NCBI GenBank assembly: GCA_943704525.1 | Contig: CALSCQ010001865.1 | Span: forward strand, 1 to 16,771 | Direction of reading: 5' to 3' | Source: Pigoraptor vietnamica | Taxonomy: Eukaryota; Opisthokonta; Filasterea | DNA: 16,771 nt | Position numbers and translations under genes: made by a program | Notes under the pieces: generated by a model | Seen by the model: only the letters and a program-made list of their open reading frames with translations | Told to the model about the DNA's origin: nothing | The model's database searches: none | Part shown: positions 7,191-16,771 of the stretch, piece by piece | Layout: each line of letters starts with the position of its first letter | Position numbering within the stretch: the first letter of the stretch is position 1

Positions 7191-9079
7191 ATGAGGGACA
7201 CACTCAGATTGGCAATGGAAGCGCAAGGGGCGCCCGGAATGGGTGCTGGCGACGGCGAGTGTTTCCTCCTCGCGCTCTCGGAAGAGGTGCTCATGCACCT
7301 ACTCAAGGTCGGCCGCTTCACGCTCACCGACATCGGACGCCTTCGCGCGACGTGCAAGACGCTGCGGTGTTTCTTCGACCGGATCTTCGAAACGGTTAGC
7401 GATTGCGTCGTGGGAGACCTTACAAAGTATCGCCCGTATTGCCATTGGAGCGTGGAGAGCGCCGCTGACTGCGGCCACTATGACCTCGCGCTCTTGCTCC
7501 ACGAAGACAGCGTCAAGACGGGAGAAGAGAAGCCCGCGCGAGACATCTGTCTGCCGGACTTTCACTCTGATTGCAGCCGTGCCGTTCGCGCCAACTCTGC
7601 CGTCCTGTATCTCGTGCGCGATCACAACGGGGCCGTCGCGTCCGTGACGCAGACGCGGCTGTGCGCGTTGTCACGCGAACAGGTGCTGCGGCTATTCGCT
7701 GAGCTGCAGCCGTCGGATGTCGAACGGCTCGCGAGATTCGCAGTGATTGGCCCCATTCGCAGTGGCGAAGTGGACCTCGTGGAGCGTCTCGTCGCCTTGG
7801 TCCCAAGCGAATTCCTTGGAGATGTGCTGGCCACGTCGTTTTTGACCTACCTTACGAGCCGCACCGCGTTCGAAGCGGTAATGGCGGAGTGTCAACGCCG
7901 GGGCATTGCGGCGCGCGAGATCTCCTACTGGCTTTACCTCGCAGCCGCGTCAAGCAGGGACTGCGGCGCGACTCTGCTCGACTCTGCTCGACACGCGCCC
8001 CGATCGGCCTCGCGGATTTCGAACTCATAGGGGGCAGCGTGGATGAGATGGAAATGGGCTCTCGCGAGGTGTTCCTGAACGCCGCGACGGACCCGGCGGT
8101 GATTGCCCGTCTGCGACAGTTCGGCATCCGCAGGACGTACATTGACGTCGACCTCGACGCGGACGAACTCGTTCGCAGTGTCGTGGAAGACGGTGCGTCC
8201 ATGTCGGTCAATGTGCTTCCGCGCCTTGTTCTCCGCGGGGACCATGAAACGGCGCGCGCCCTCTTGCCGTCGTTAAAGCGTGGTCAAATTGGGGCGGCGT
8301 TGCGCGTCTTTGACAAAGCGGCGGACGTCGATGCGGTGGAATTCTTGTGCCGCGCGAACACGAACCCGCCCGTGAGATTGGGCGAGGGGCCTATGCTCAG
8401 TACTGCTTCTGCGGTATCGTTTCATCGCGATGTAGGCCTGGATGAAGGTCGCGTACGACACGCGTGGTCGGCCGCGTGGGGGGAATATCTCGCAGTGACA
8501 GAGTGGCTTCCCACGGACTTTGACAACCGCGCGCGATACCTGACGGTAATGGCCGATACTGCGGCCATGTGCGGGGACGCCGTCGGTCTCCGCCTCCTTT
8601 GCGAGCGCTTGCAGCTTGGCCAGTACTGGTCCGCGAGCTCGCGACACCGTCCCGACAGCAAGCTTGCTGCGTCCGACGGCCACTACGACGTGGTCGCGTA
8701 CATGATCGACGTGAACGCCGGCATCGCGCGGATTTCGGACGTGCCGTACGAGCAGACGGGTTTCAGCGTGCGAGACCGCCCTTTCTCGATGGAACTCGCC
8801 TTCGCAGCGGCCGTGCGCGGAGGGCGGCTTCGCCTTGCGCGGATGATGGCGTCTCGTGTGCGCGGCCTGTTCGTTACACTGTCCGACGCGTGCGAGTCGC
8901 GGCGATGGGGAGTGTTTCGCTGGGCTCTTGACGGGCACGTTAAACGGACGCGCGGCGATGCCGACAAGGCATTTGCGCACGTTTATTCGAAAAAGCGCGC
9001 CGATTTCGTGCGTTGGTTCGAGGAAAACGAACCCGACGCGGTCGAAAGGTACTTTGAGTGCAACAGAAGCGACTCGTGA
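7191..9079 (+). CDS. F-box and ankyrin-like repeat protein, reading frame interrupted
   Basis: Two overlapping frames, 7191-8030 and 7889-9079, look like halves of one gene of about 620 residues. Residues about 27-66 resemble an F-box (LALSEEVLMHLL...DIGRLRATCKTLRCFF), which would link substrates to an SCF ubiquitin ligase through Skp1. The rest has recurring degenerate ankyrin-like helices, such as SAADCGHYDLALLL and RSGEVDLVERLVAL in the first half, and AASDGHYDVVAYMI and AAVRGGRLRLARMMA in the second. The frame shifts by one (mod 3) near the 10-bp duplication at 7970-7989. An intron 7878-7957 (GTAATG...AGCAG, phase 0) would also connect the frames but removes plausible coding sequence. It may therefore be a frameshifted gene or pseudogene, an assembly error, or spliced. 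The start could instead be the better-context ATG at 7215. Such genes abound in amoebae and their giant viruses; origin is unproven. Confidence 0.65.
7970..7989 (+). repeat. 10-bp tandem duplication at the F-box gene frame break
   Basis: GACTCTGCTC occurs twice in a row. The upstream frame ends at 8028-8030 and the downstream frame is readable across this spot, so the break maps at or next to the duplication. Removing one copy does not reconcile the frames; a change of +1 or -2 modulo 3 would. Confidence 0.8.
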
Positions 9080-9286
9080 GCTGCCGTCAGTGCCCGTGTC
9101 AGGCGCCGCGAGGGTGCCTGTTGGTGTCGGTTGTGCAACGCAGTGTCTTGGCGCGGTTGCAAATTCAAGTGCGTGCTTGCGGCGCGTGGACCCTCCGAGG
9201 TTCTCTCTTCTTCTTCTTCTACACGACAAGCACTGCGACTTGCGCGTGCTGCCCTCATACCTCAAAGACAACCCATCAAACTCCCA

Positions 9287-9292
9287 AATAAA
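9287..9292 (+). terminator. AATAAA polyadenylation signal of the F-box gene
   Basis: A canonical AATAAA within CCCAAATAAATAACCCC, about 210 bases after the stop at 9077-9079, on the sense strand. Position and AT-rich context fit a cleavage/polyadenylation signal. Confidence 0.5.
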
Positions 9293-9413
9293 TAACCCCA
9301 CATCAGCGCTCTGCTCTGAGTATTACTACCGACTTGTTCTTCACGGACCCTATTGCAGAGCCCGATGCGTGCTGTGAATATATGTTTTCTGATGTCCAGA
9401 GTCACCGCAAGAC

Positions 9414-9580
9414 TGCTTATTAACTTGATCGTCGTCGCACAACGACGGCCCCTGTCATAAGGTCATGAGGGTGCTTATTAACTTGATCGTCGTCGCACAA
9501 CTGACGGCCCCTGCCATAAGGTCATGAGGGTGCTTATTAACTTGATCATCGTCGCACAACGACGGCTTCTGTCGTAAGGA
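9414..9580. repeat. 58-59-bp tandem repeat, three copies, with internal hairpin
   Basis: Copies start TGCTTATTAACTTGATC at 9414, 9472 and 9531; the last is partial and more diverged. Copy 1 has a perfect inverted repeat, CGTCGT-CGCACA-ACGACG. Copy 2 has a one-base insertion in one arm and copy 3 a mismatch. On the minus strand each copy carries TTAATAAGCA, a possible variant poly(A) signal for methionine synthase, whose stop is at 9667-9669. Confidence 0.88.
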
Positions 9581-9666
9581 TCCTGACAGCTCTTCAATAG
9601 CCCAACGAAAGCAAGCTACGTCGTTACGCCCGTCCATTCCACCAGTAGCCGCCACGTTGCGGCGAA

Positions 9667-10556
9667 CTAGTCCGTGTCGTACGACAGCGTGGACGCCAGC
9701 CACCGCTCCACTTCGGGCACTGCCATTCCCTTGCGCTGCGCGTAATCCGTCACCTGTGCCGGGAGTGTGTTAGGAGTGCGTGAGCGTCCGCGGAATCGCA
9801 AAGAAGATACATGCGCCGCATCAAACAAGCACGACGCGCCCTCGTGAACGTTGCTGTGGTGCGCGCAAAATGCGGTCGAAGGGGATGGCAGGAGTCCGAA
9901 GGCATGCGCGCACACACCTGGTCCTTGGTGATCTTTCCAACGGCAAAGTACTCTGCCTGCGGGTGCGCAAAGTAGAGCCCGCTGACGGACGCCGCCGGTG
10001 ACATGGCGAGCGAGTCGGTGAGCGTGATGCCGGTGCGCTCTGCGACAGACATCAGGCGCCACATGGTCGTCTTCTCTGTGTGGTCGGGCTGGCTCGGATA
10101 GCCCGGTGCTGGACGAATGCCCTGTTGGGAGGGAAAAGCATTTGGAATAGAGTTAAACATACGCACGAAAATGTGACGCAGACGCACACACAGCAAACAC
10201 TGGCACGACTCGCAGAAACACACAGGTTGACACACATAAGGGAACACACAAAAACACACACACATGCACACACACATGCACACACGTGTACACATCGCCT
10301 TACCTGGTACGACACTTTGAGGAGGTCCTGCGTGCTAAGAGCCTCCGCCGACGCATATCCCCACAGAGTCTTGCGCACGTCCTCGTGGAGCGCCTCTGCA
10401 AAAGCCTCTGCAAGGCGGTCCGCAAGCGCCTTGACCATAATCACGGAGTAGTCGTCGTTCGCAGCGCTGCGTGGGAGGGGCGATAAGCGTCAAAATGGTA
10501 CGCAAAGTGCAAGAAGCAAACGAAAACGAAGCGGACAATGATGAACAAAAGAAAGT

Positions 10557-10599
<43 letters not shown>

Positions 10600-12865
10600 C
10601 CACACCGGCAGCTCCCCACGGCAAAGAAGAGAGTGCGGCCAATCACATCGTTCCCACCTGTACTTCGCGCAGAGCTCCTCGGCGCCCAAGCACGACACGG
10701 CAAACGCGCCCACGTAGTCCCTGACGCCGCTGTCCTTTGGGGCAACGTAATCGGATAGGCATCGGTATGCGCCGTCGTCCTCCGCTTCCTTCTCCGCCTG
10801 CTGTCGGAGTCCGTGGAACCGCGCGACGGGCGATGCGGACGCGCGCGGGCGGTCGTTGTCCGAGGGCGCGAACACCTGTTGGAAAATGGGATGCAGAGAT
10901 GGGCAATGCACTCACGATGAGTACGGGGGAAACCAAGGAGTGCGCGACACCTAGCAAGTTCCCTCTCCGCCAACAGGAACTTCGGCGGAATAGACGGGCA
11001 ACAAGCTAAGCGTCTCCCCCACACACTCCGGTTCATCCGCCGTCGCAGAGACAGCACGCATGGACGCTCCATCCACACACACGGATGCCATGTCCACACA
11101 CTCCGTTCATCCGGCACGCAGACAGCACGCACGCACCTCAATGTCGTCGCCGACTGCGTTTGCGGGGTAGAAGCCGACGATGCCCGCGCAGCGGAGGGAC
11201 TTTTCGCGGATAATCTTGCGAAGCAAATCGTTCGCCTCATCAAACACCTGCGGAGGGCGACAAAGGGAATTAGGTCACCCAGCGAATTCACAGTCGCAAG
11301 ACACACAACAGCCTCCACAAAGCACGAGAACCAGAAAGAAGGAACAACGCAACACACCCACTTAGCACAGTACTCATGCAGCCACACACACGACAAGGCA
11401 CTGATAACTGATGCCAACGGGTGCAAACGGAAGACGCGCACCTTCTTCGCCTCCGCCCCGACCGTCTTGTCGTTGAAAATCTTCGGGTAGCCGCGGTTGG
11501 GGTACTTGCCACGCAGCTGCCACACCTCGAAGAACGGCTTCCAGTCGATATAGCCCATCTGTCGAAGGTGCGTCGTTCGCACAGCGGGATGAGGAGCGAT
11601 CGAGGAATGAATTCGTGTGGGTAACAACGTGCCGCATGTGCATAACAATTCGCCATGCACGCATGATACGTAGCGTTTCCGTGACAATGTGTCGTGCGTC
11701 CATGATGCGGTTCGTGGGAGTGGTGGGAGGGGGGCGGGGGAGGTGAGCACAAGACTGCACAGAGGGCACCACGCACCAGGCGATTGAGGTCGAAGTCGAG
11801 GAAGACGCGCTCGCCGAGGAACGTCGGCGCAACGGGCACTGTAACAAACGTAACAGACGGGTGAGCGTTAAAGAAGCTGGGAGTCGTATGCAACACGTGG
11901 TCGCGTGACGCCAAGACCGCCGTCCATACCATTCTATCTCAGTCCCCATCCCCCCCCCGCGCAAGGCACGTGCCATCCAACCTCACGAAAACACCAAAAC
12001 AGACAGGCAAGAAAAAAAAAGCGCGAGCCGAATTGGCCCCACCGTATGATGTGAAATCGATGCGCGTCTTCTTGGAGCGCGCCTTTTCGAGCGAGAGATA
12101 CTTGCGGTCCTTGAGAGAGTCGTAGTGGTCCGAGCGAATCTCCTCGTACTCGTCCCTGTGGACGTGCCTCGGTGAGTTGTGAGTCGTGGAGAGGCGATAA
12201 AGAATTGAGAGCACAATAACGCAGCATACATCGCGCTAAGGCAACCCGCAAATAACTATTACGAAGCACAGCACACCGTTACTCACTTGACGCTGTCGTG
12301 GAAGTCGTCGCGCGCCTTGTCGTCGAGAAGAGAGCTCACGACGACGACCGAACGCGAGGCGTCGAGCACGTGCACCACGGGCTTCGCATACCTGTGCGCA
12401 CAGACGCATTTCAAACAGAATTGTGCGTGAGTGACCATCGGGCACATAAATTTAGGATCAATAATAAGGTTCCCCACCACACGTACGCGTGTGCACGTGG
12501 ACGAAACACACGCCTTCCGACCCGACCCAGTCGAACAATTCTGTCACCTCCAAACCACACACACTCGCATAGCACCCCGTCTCTTCCCCGCACTAACGCA
12601 CACGGCCTTTACCCACCTGGGTGCAATCTTGACAGCCGTGTGTGTCTTAGACGTTGTCGCGCCTCCAATCAGCAGCGGAATGTTCAGTCCCTTGCGCTCC
12701 ATCTCCTTCGCCACGTGGATCATCTCCTCCAGTGACGGCGTGATGAGGCCAGACAGGCCAATGACGTCGGCCTTCTCCGCGAGGGCCGTCTCGAGAATGC
12801 GCTCGCAGGGGCACATGACGCCGAGGTCGACCACGCGGTAGTTGTTGCACCCGAGCACAACGCCC

Positions 12866-12897
<32 letters not shown>

Positions 12898-13234
12898 CTT
12901 CACGGTCGCCATGATGACGGTGCCTGCGCCGCGTGTGTGCGCGCGTGTGAGTGAAACAAGAAACATAGACAGACAGACAGACAGACACACACACACACGC
13001 ACACACACTCACACACCGCAGTGAACGGAAAACACGCAACATGACGCGCAATGCACACATGCGCATGCATGTAGGTGTGTGCTTGCAGGAGATGCGTCCT
13101 TACCAGCATAGCGCGACTCCGCGGTGAGGTTGGGGTTCTTCGCAAGCGCCTCTTCGCGCTCCTTCTCCATGAAAGGAATGAGGTGCGCGACGGCCTTCTT
13201 CATCACGCGGGCGCTCTTGATCACCTGCACAAAC

Positions 13235-13295
<61 letters not shown>

Positions 13296-14186
13296 GCAAA
13301 ACACAAACACACACACACACACAGAGGCAAAACACAAACACACACACACACACAGAAGCAACACAAACACACACAAACACATACGTATAAGCCTACGAAG
13401 CGAAGGAAACAAACACCCACGTGTACTCGCGCACACCACGCACCTGCGGCAGGAACATCTTCCCCGCGCCGAAGAGGTCGCCGACGACGTTCATGCCCTT
13501 CATGAGCGGTCCCTCGATAATGTGGAGCGGGCGGACGAACCGCGCTGTGTCCAGACGCGCCTCCTCGACGTCCTGGACGACGTACCTGTGAAAGAAGGAG
13601 AGCGTCACCTACTTGCAACACTTACAAACACACGTGGAAGCCGCAACGGATAACAGACGGAGGAGTCGCATCCGGTTGTCTGAGGCAATGTATCTCGCAT
13701 CGACCCACTTCTCAATGCCCTTGACGAGTGCGTGGACAAGACGCGCCTCGACGTCGCCCTTTCGCCACTCCTCCGTCTCCTCCTCCTGTGAGGCGACATG
13801 CCATTAATGGTAAAATAGCACGGCCAGCGCCACACAGTCTCGCACATACGCGCCTAAGTGTGCATTCGTGGCTGTACAGATGCAACTAAATTACGAAACC
13901 CACACGTTGCATCGCTACTTGAAAGAAACAGCAAAACAACAAAGCCAACCGACCTTCTTCGCGCCCTTTCCGAGGCGCTGCGCATACTCCAAGAGGCGCT
14001 CCGTTGACGTCGGATCGCGGTTCAAAATGCAGTCCTCGGCGAGGTTGAGGAGGTCCTGGGGGATGTCGTCGTAGACGGGCAGGTTACCCGCGTTGACGAT
14101 GCCCATGTCCATGCCGGCCCTGGTCACGTGAGGCGGGTCAGGGCACACTATGGCACGCAAGCGAACACAGGGCGACACACGTGTCA

Positions 14187-14244
<58 letters not shown>

Positions 14245-16599
14245 GCTGTCGCACACCGAAGAACACGCGGCGCACAAGGAGGCAGAGACGATGGATAAGA
14301 CAGGCACATATTTTCACGGCTATACGTTAATACGGGGAAGCAAGTTCTGTTACTCACTTGATGGCGTGGTAGAGGAAGACCGAGTGCATTGCCTCGCGAA
14401 TCGCCTCCATGCCGCGGAAGGAGAACGAGAGGTTGCTCACACCACCACTGATGCGGCATCCGGGGCACGCCTGGGGGATGCAGGCGTCAGACACAGTGGA
14501 ACAAGACACCAACACGACTGACACACCCGTCATGCACGTATGTACGTACGCAGAGTCACTTTAAACAGAATGGACACGTGCGTACACATTACGTGAGCAG
14601 GGAAAGCGCGCGATACGCACCTCCTTGATGCGTCGCGTCGCGTTGATGAAGGCGACGCCGTAGCTGTTGTGCTCCTCCATGCCCGTAGCGATTGTCAGAA
14701 TGTTCGGGTCGAAGATGACGTCAGAGGGATGGAACCCAACGACCTCCGTGAGGATCTTGAACTCGCGCGCGCAAATCTCCACCTAATGAAAAAGATATGA
14801 ACAAAGGGAAGTGGCCTTGGTCACGATCCTCCGCGTAAAAGGCATAACGTGCATGCGCGCGCGCACGTGTGCGTGCATATGGGCTCGCAGGGCGAACATG
14901 CGGGAGTGCGTGCAGACACATGAGAGGTCCACGTACCTTGCGGTCCTCGTCTGCCGCCTGACCCGTCTCATCAAAGGCCATCGCAATCACTGCGGCGCCT
15001 GCACCGCGAAGCCAAATGTGAGCACAGGAACAGTCCATACTGACCGTTGCAATGGCAGAGCACGAGCGACTCCCCAGTTCACGAGAAGGCGAAACGCGTT
15101 TGCGTGTTTGCGGATGTGCGCGCAAGCACCGTGCGCTTTGACGCACCGTATCGGCGGATCGTCTTTGCCTTGGCGATGAAGTCCTTCTCTCCCTCCTTGA
15201 GCGAGATGCTGTTGACAATGCAGCGGCCCTGCGCGCACTTGAGACCCGCCTCAATCACCGCAAAGTTGCTCGAGTCGATGCACAGCGGAACCTGCGACAC
15301 GAGGCACCGGGAAGCGTAAGGCACTAAGCGGTGTCCAGACATGAAGGCCGCACTTTTCAGCGAGGGACGTTGTGCGGCGGAATGCAAACAGAGGCACAGG
15401 CCGACACCCTCGTTTCGAATGTTCCACACGCGGGGCAGCATACAAACACGCCCACGCAACACCCTCGCAGTTTAAAGCGTTCCTCTAAGTACACGAACCA
15501 CACGCGCATGCACAACGCACCCTCGCAATTTCGGGCTCGGACGAGATGAGGTTGACGAACTTTGTCATGGCAAACTTGCTGTCGAGCATGCCCTCGTCAA
15601 AGTTGAGGTCGAGCACCTGCGCGCCCATTTCCACCTGCTGCTTTGCGACCGACAGCGCCTCCTGCGAAGGGACGTCACGAAAGCATTGCATGTGCGAGTC
15701 AGAGAACCAGAGATGCAGCGCACATGTGCGGACAATCCGATTAAAAAAACAATCAAAGCGGGGTCGAACAGTTGTGTGGCGATAAGAGAGGAAAGCAAGA
15801 GATCGGACAGGGGGCAATTCAAATTTCGGCGACCAAGCGCAGCATGGGCCCACCCACCTCGTACTCGTTGTTGGCGATGAGCTTGGCGAAGCGGCGCGAA
15901 CCCGCGACGTTGCACCGCTCACCGATGTTGACGAAATTGGTGTCCGAGCGGATAATGAACGGCTCCAACCCTAGGTGAAAATGGGTTGGCGCGAAGCGGA
16001 TAAGAAAGGTCGCCAACAAGCAAGTGCAAGCAATCGTGCACACACCAAAGACGAGACGCTGCACCTACCAGACAGGCGCATCGAGTTGGGCGCGACGTGC
16101 TCCGGGGGCACGCGGGGCGGTATCCCCGCCGTCCCCTTGACGATTGCCTCGATGTGCGGGGGTGTCGTCCCGCAGCAGCCGCCGACAATATTCACGAGCC
16201 CGTCGCGCGCAAAGTCGCGTAGGCTGTCCCCGAACATCGACGGGGTCTCGTCGTAGCCGCCAAACGTGTTGGGAAGCCCGGCGTTCGGATAGCAAATGAC
16301 GAACGCGTCCGTCGCCTTGCCGATCGCCTCGATGAACGGCCGCATTTCGGCAGCGCCGAGCGCGCAGTTGAGACCGATTGCGATGGGACGCGCGTGGGAG
16401 ACACTGATGACGAATGCCTCGCCCGTCTGTCCGGAGAGCGTGCGGCCGCTCTTGTCGACGATGGTGCCAGAGATGAAGAGGGGGACGCGCTTGCCGCGCT
16501 CCTCGAACAGGAGGTCCAGCGCGAACAGCGCGGCCTTGGCGTTGAGGGTGTCAAAGATTGTCTCCACGAGGAGGACGTCGGCACCACCGTCGATGAGAC
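9667..16599 (-). CDS. MTR: Cobalamin-dependent methionine synthase (3' 21 exons)
   Basis: Transfers methyl from 5-methyl-THF to homocysteine through B12. Visible exons: 16599-16069, 15970-15858, 15661-15521, 15291-15147, 14998-14937, 14782-14621, 14470-14358, 14119-13954, 13785-13709, 13585-13444, 13224-13104, 12923-12617, 12391-12287, 12155-12043, 11838-11777, 11558-11442, 11247-11137, 10875-10658, 10466-10304, 10121-9918, 9753-9667. They give 1085 complete residues in one frame, against about 1265 in human MTR; roughly 170-180 N-terminal residues lie off the right edge. Domains in order: homocysteine domain with zinc ligands NCAL and GGCCGTTP; pterin-binding domain (GLEPF...[11 protein letters not shown], then [23 protein letters not shown]); cap ([16 protein letters not shown]); B12 domain with DVHDIGKN, whose His (about 12888) binds cobalt, and SGLITPS; and an AdoMet reactivation domain with RPAPGYP and HTEK. 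All motifs are intact, so it is predicted active. It resembles animal MTR closely. Confidence 0.96.
10244..10290. repeat. Degenerate (CA)n in the intron before the reactivation-domain exon
   Basis: CACACAAAAACACACA-type sequence with CATG interruptions, inside the intron 10303-10122, immediately downstream of the donor on the sense (minus) strand, where it reads GTGTGT. Confidence 0.75.
10558..10599. repeat. 42-base poly(T) run (poly(A) on the sense strand) in a methionine synthase intron
   Basis: An uninterrupted T42 lies inside the intron 10657-10467. In the transcript it is poly(A), about 100 bases before the acceptor. No flanking target-site duplication or element is visible. It may be a microsatellite, a trace of a retroposed tail, or inflated by sequencing. 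Confidence 0.9.
12968..13016. repeat. (GACA)n and (CA)n microsatellite in a methionine synthase intron
   Basis: GACA units pass into a CA array inside the intron 13103-12924. On the sense strand this is a GT array followed by a (TGTC)n pyrimidine-containing run before the GCAG acceptor. Confidence 0.88.
13236..13383. repeat. (CA)n array with 31-bp higher-order repeat
   Basis: A pure CA run (13236-13290) is followed by three units beginning CAGAGGCAA or CAGAAGCAA at 13291, 13322 and 13353, exactly 31 bases apart. Each contains its own short CA array. It fills most of the methionine synthase intron 13443-13225 and reads GT on the sense strand. Cys/Val-rich frames through it are shadows. Confidence 0.9.
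14186..14243. repeat. (GCAC)n and (CA)n microsatellite in a methionine synthase intron
   Basis: GCAC units followed by an uninterrupted CA run inside the intron 14357-14120. It is GT-rich on the sense strand. Confidence 0.9.
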
Positions 16600-16771
16600 C
16601 TACCCCAAACAAGGCACTGTAAGCACGCGATACAGAAAACACATGTAGGGCATGCACAAACACGTAGCCGTCGCTTTGCCCCAATATGCAGTGCGATCTA
16701 AACACAATCGCGAGCACGGAGACACGCTCGCAAACCCACAGAGGGCACACACTCCCCCCTCCCGCCCCCCC
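16600..16771 (-). other. Partial intron of methionine synthase at the right edge
   Basis: The acceptor TTTGGGGTAG ends at 16600 and precedes a phase 1 junction that completes a Gly codon before [10 protein letters not shown]. The rest of the homocysteine domain cannot be found between here and 16771; the frame there reads through low-conservation sequence, so this stretch is treated as intron, with the next exon beyond the window. Confidence 0.75.

Larger units (their letters stand above)
9080..9666. other. Tail-to-tail intergenic region, F-box gene / methionine synthase
   Basis: 587 bases between the two stop codons. It contains a TTC-rich run (about 9203-9222), an AATAAA signal for the F-box gene (9287-9292) and a three-copy tandem repeat (9414-9580) lying in the likely 3' UTR of the methionine synthase gene. 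No convincing gene is seen; short frames on either strand lack family resemblance. Confidence 0.65.

Noticed and set aside
9414-9580. CRISPR-like array
   Set aside because: The copies are directly adjacent with no unique spacers, and the context is a eukaryotic 3' UTR.
10558-10599. Poly(A) tail of a complete retrotransposon
   Set aside because: No reverse-transcriptase sequence, no SINE-like body and no target-site duplication are visible; the intron is only 191 bases long.
10335-11750. A 471-residue open frame on the minus strand
   Set aside because: It reads through several methionine synthase introns and a poly(A) run (Lys-rich stretch); only short parts match the family. The spliced exons explain the conserved pieces.
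13009-13621. Cys/Val-rich and His/Thr-rich proteins across the CA array, resembling cysteine-rich secreted proteins
   Set aside because: Their composition is just (CA)n or (GT)n read in frame. The region is an intron flanked by exact methionine synthase exon ends.
13586-13640. Short 40-base intron with a strong GTAAGT donor before the VVQDVEEAR exon
   Set aside because: Its phase does not match the exon that follows. The donor after GGCATTGAGAA at 13709 restores the frame and the conserved [15 protein letters not shown] junction.

Overview
This window looks like nuclear DNA from a GC-rich, intron-rich, single-celled eukaryote. Housekeeping genes are cut into many short exons by introns of roughly 100-500 bases with AG acceptors and donors that mostly begin GTG (often GTGCGT). 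Introns and promoters are full of (GT)n/(CA)n microsatellites, and there are no bacterial operons or Shine-Dalgarno signals. A kinase-like/CRIB (Rho-GTPase binding) protein and an F-box/ankyrin-like protein would suit an amoeba-like protist that exchanges genes with giant viruses, but lineage cannot be fixed from the sequence alone.

Layout, left to right. (1) 67-532, minus: the first two exons of a mitochondrial 2-oxoacid dehydrogenase E1 gene (DHTKD1/2-oxoglutarate dehydrogenase type), running off the left edge. (2) 533-1040: a divergent promoter with a CACGTG-centred palindrome and a short inverted repeat. (3) 1041-3965, plus: a six-exon gene for a 430-residue protein with a pRiA4b ORF-3-like domain and a C-terminal MYND zinc finger; its introns are minisatellites and GT/CA arrays. 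(4) 4233-6525, minus: a two-exon gene for a predicted 711-residue protein, an N-terminal pseudokinase followed by a Pro/Ala-rich 26-residue repeat region and a CRIB/PBD motif. (5) 6526-7190: a second divergent promoter. (6) 7191-9079, plus: an F-box plus degenerate ankyrin-like gene whose reading frame breaks near 7970-7990, at a 10-bp tandem duplication. (7) 9080-9666: a tail-to-tail intergenic region with three copies of a 58-59-bp repeat. (8) 9667-16599, minus: the last 21 exons (1085 complete residues) of cobalamin-dependent methionine synthase, its 5' end off the right edge.

Methionine synthase regenerates methionine and tetrahydrofolate; the E1 gene belongs to mitochondrial lysine/tryptophan or TCA 2-oxoacid oxidation. 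The pseudokinase-CRIB protein probably serves Rho/Rac signalling as a scaffold, and the F-box/ankyrin-like protein would, if intact, be a ubiquitin-ligase adaptor. The two central genes (about 4.2-9.1 kb) are nearly intronless, unlike their heavily split neighbours, and are the most unusual part of the window. All exon structures were built by hand from splice signals, reading phase and recalled family conservation; none has been tested against transcripts.
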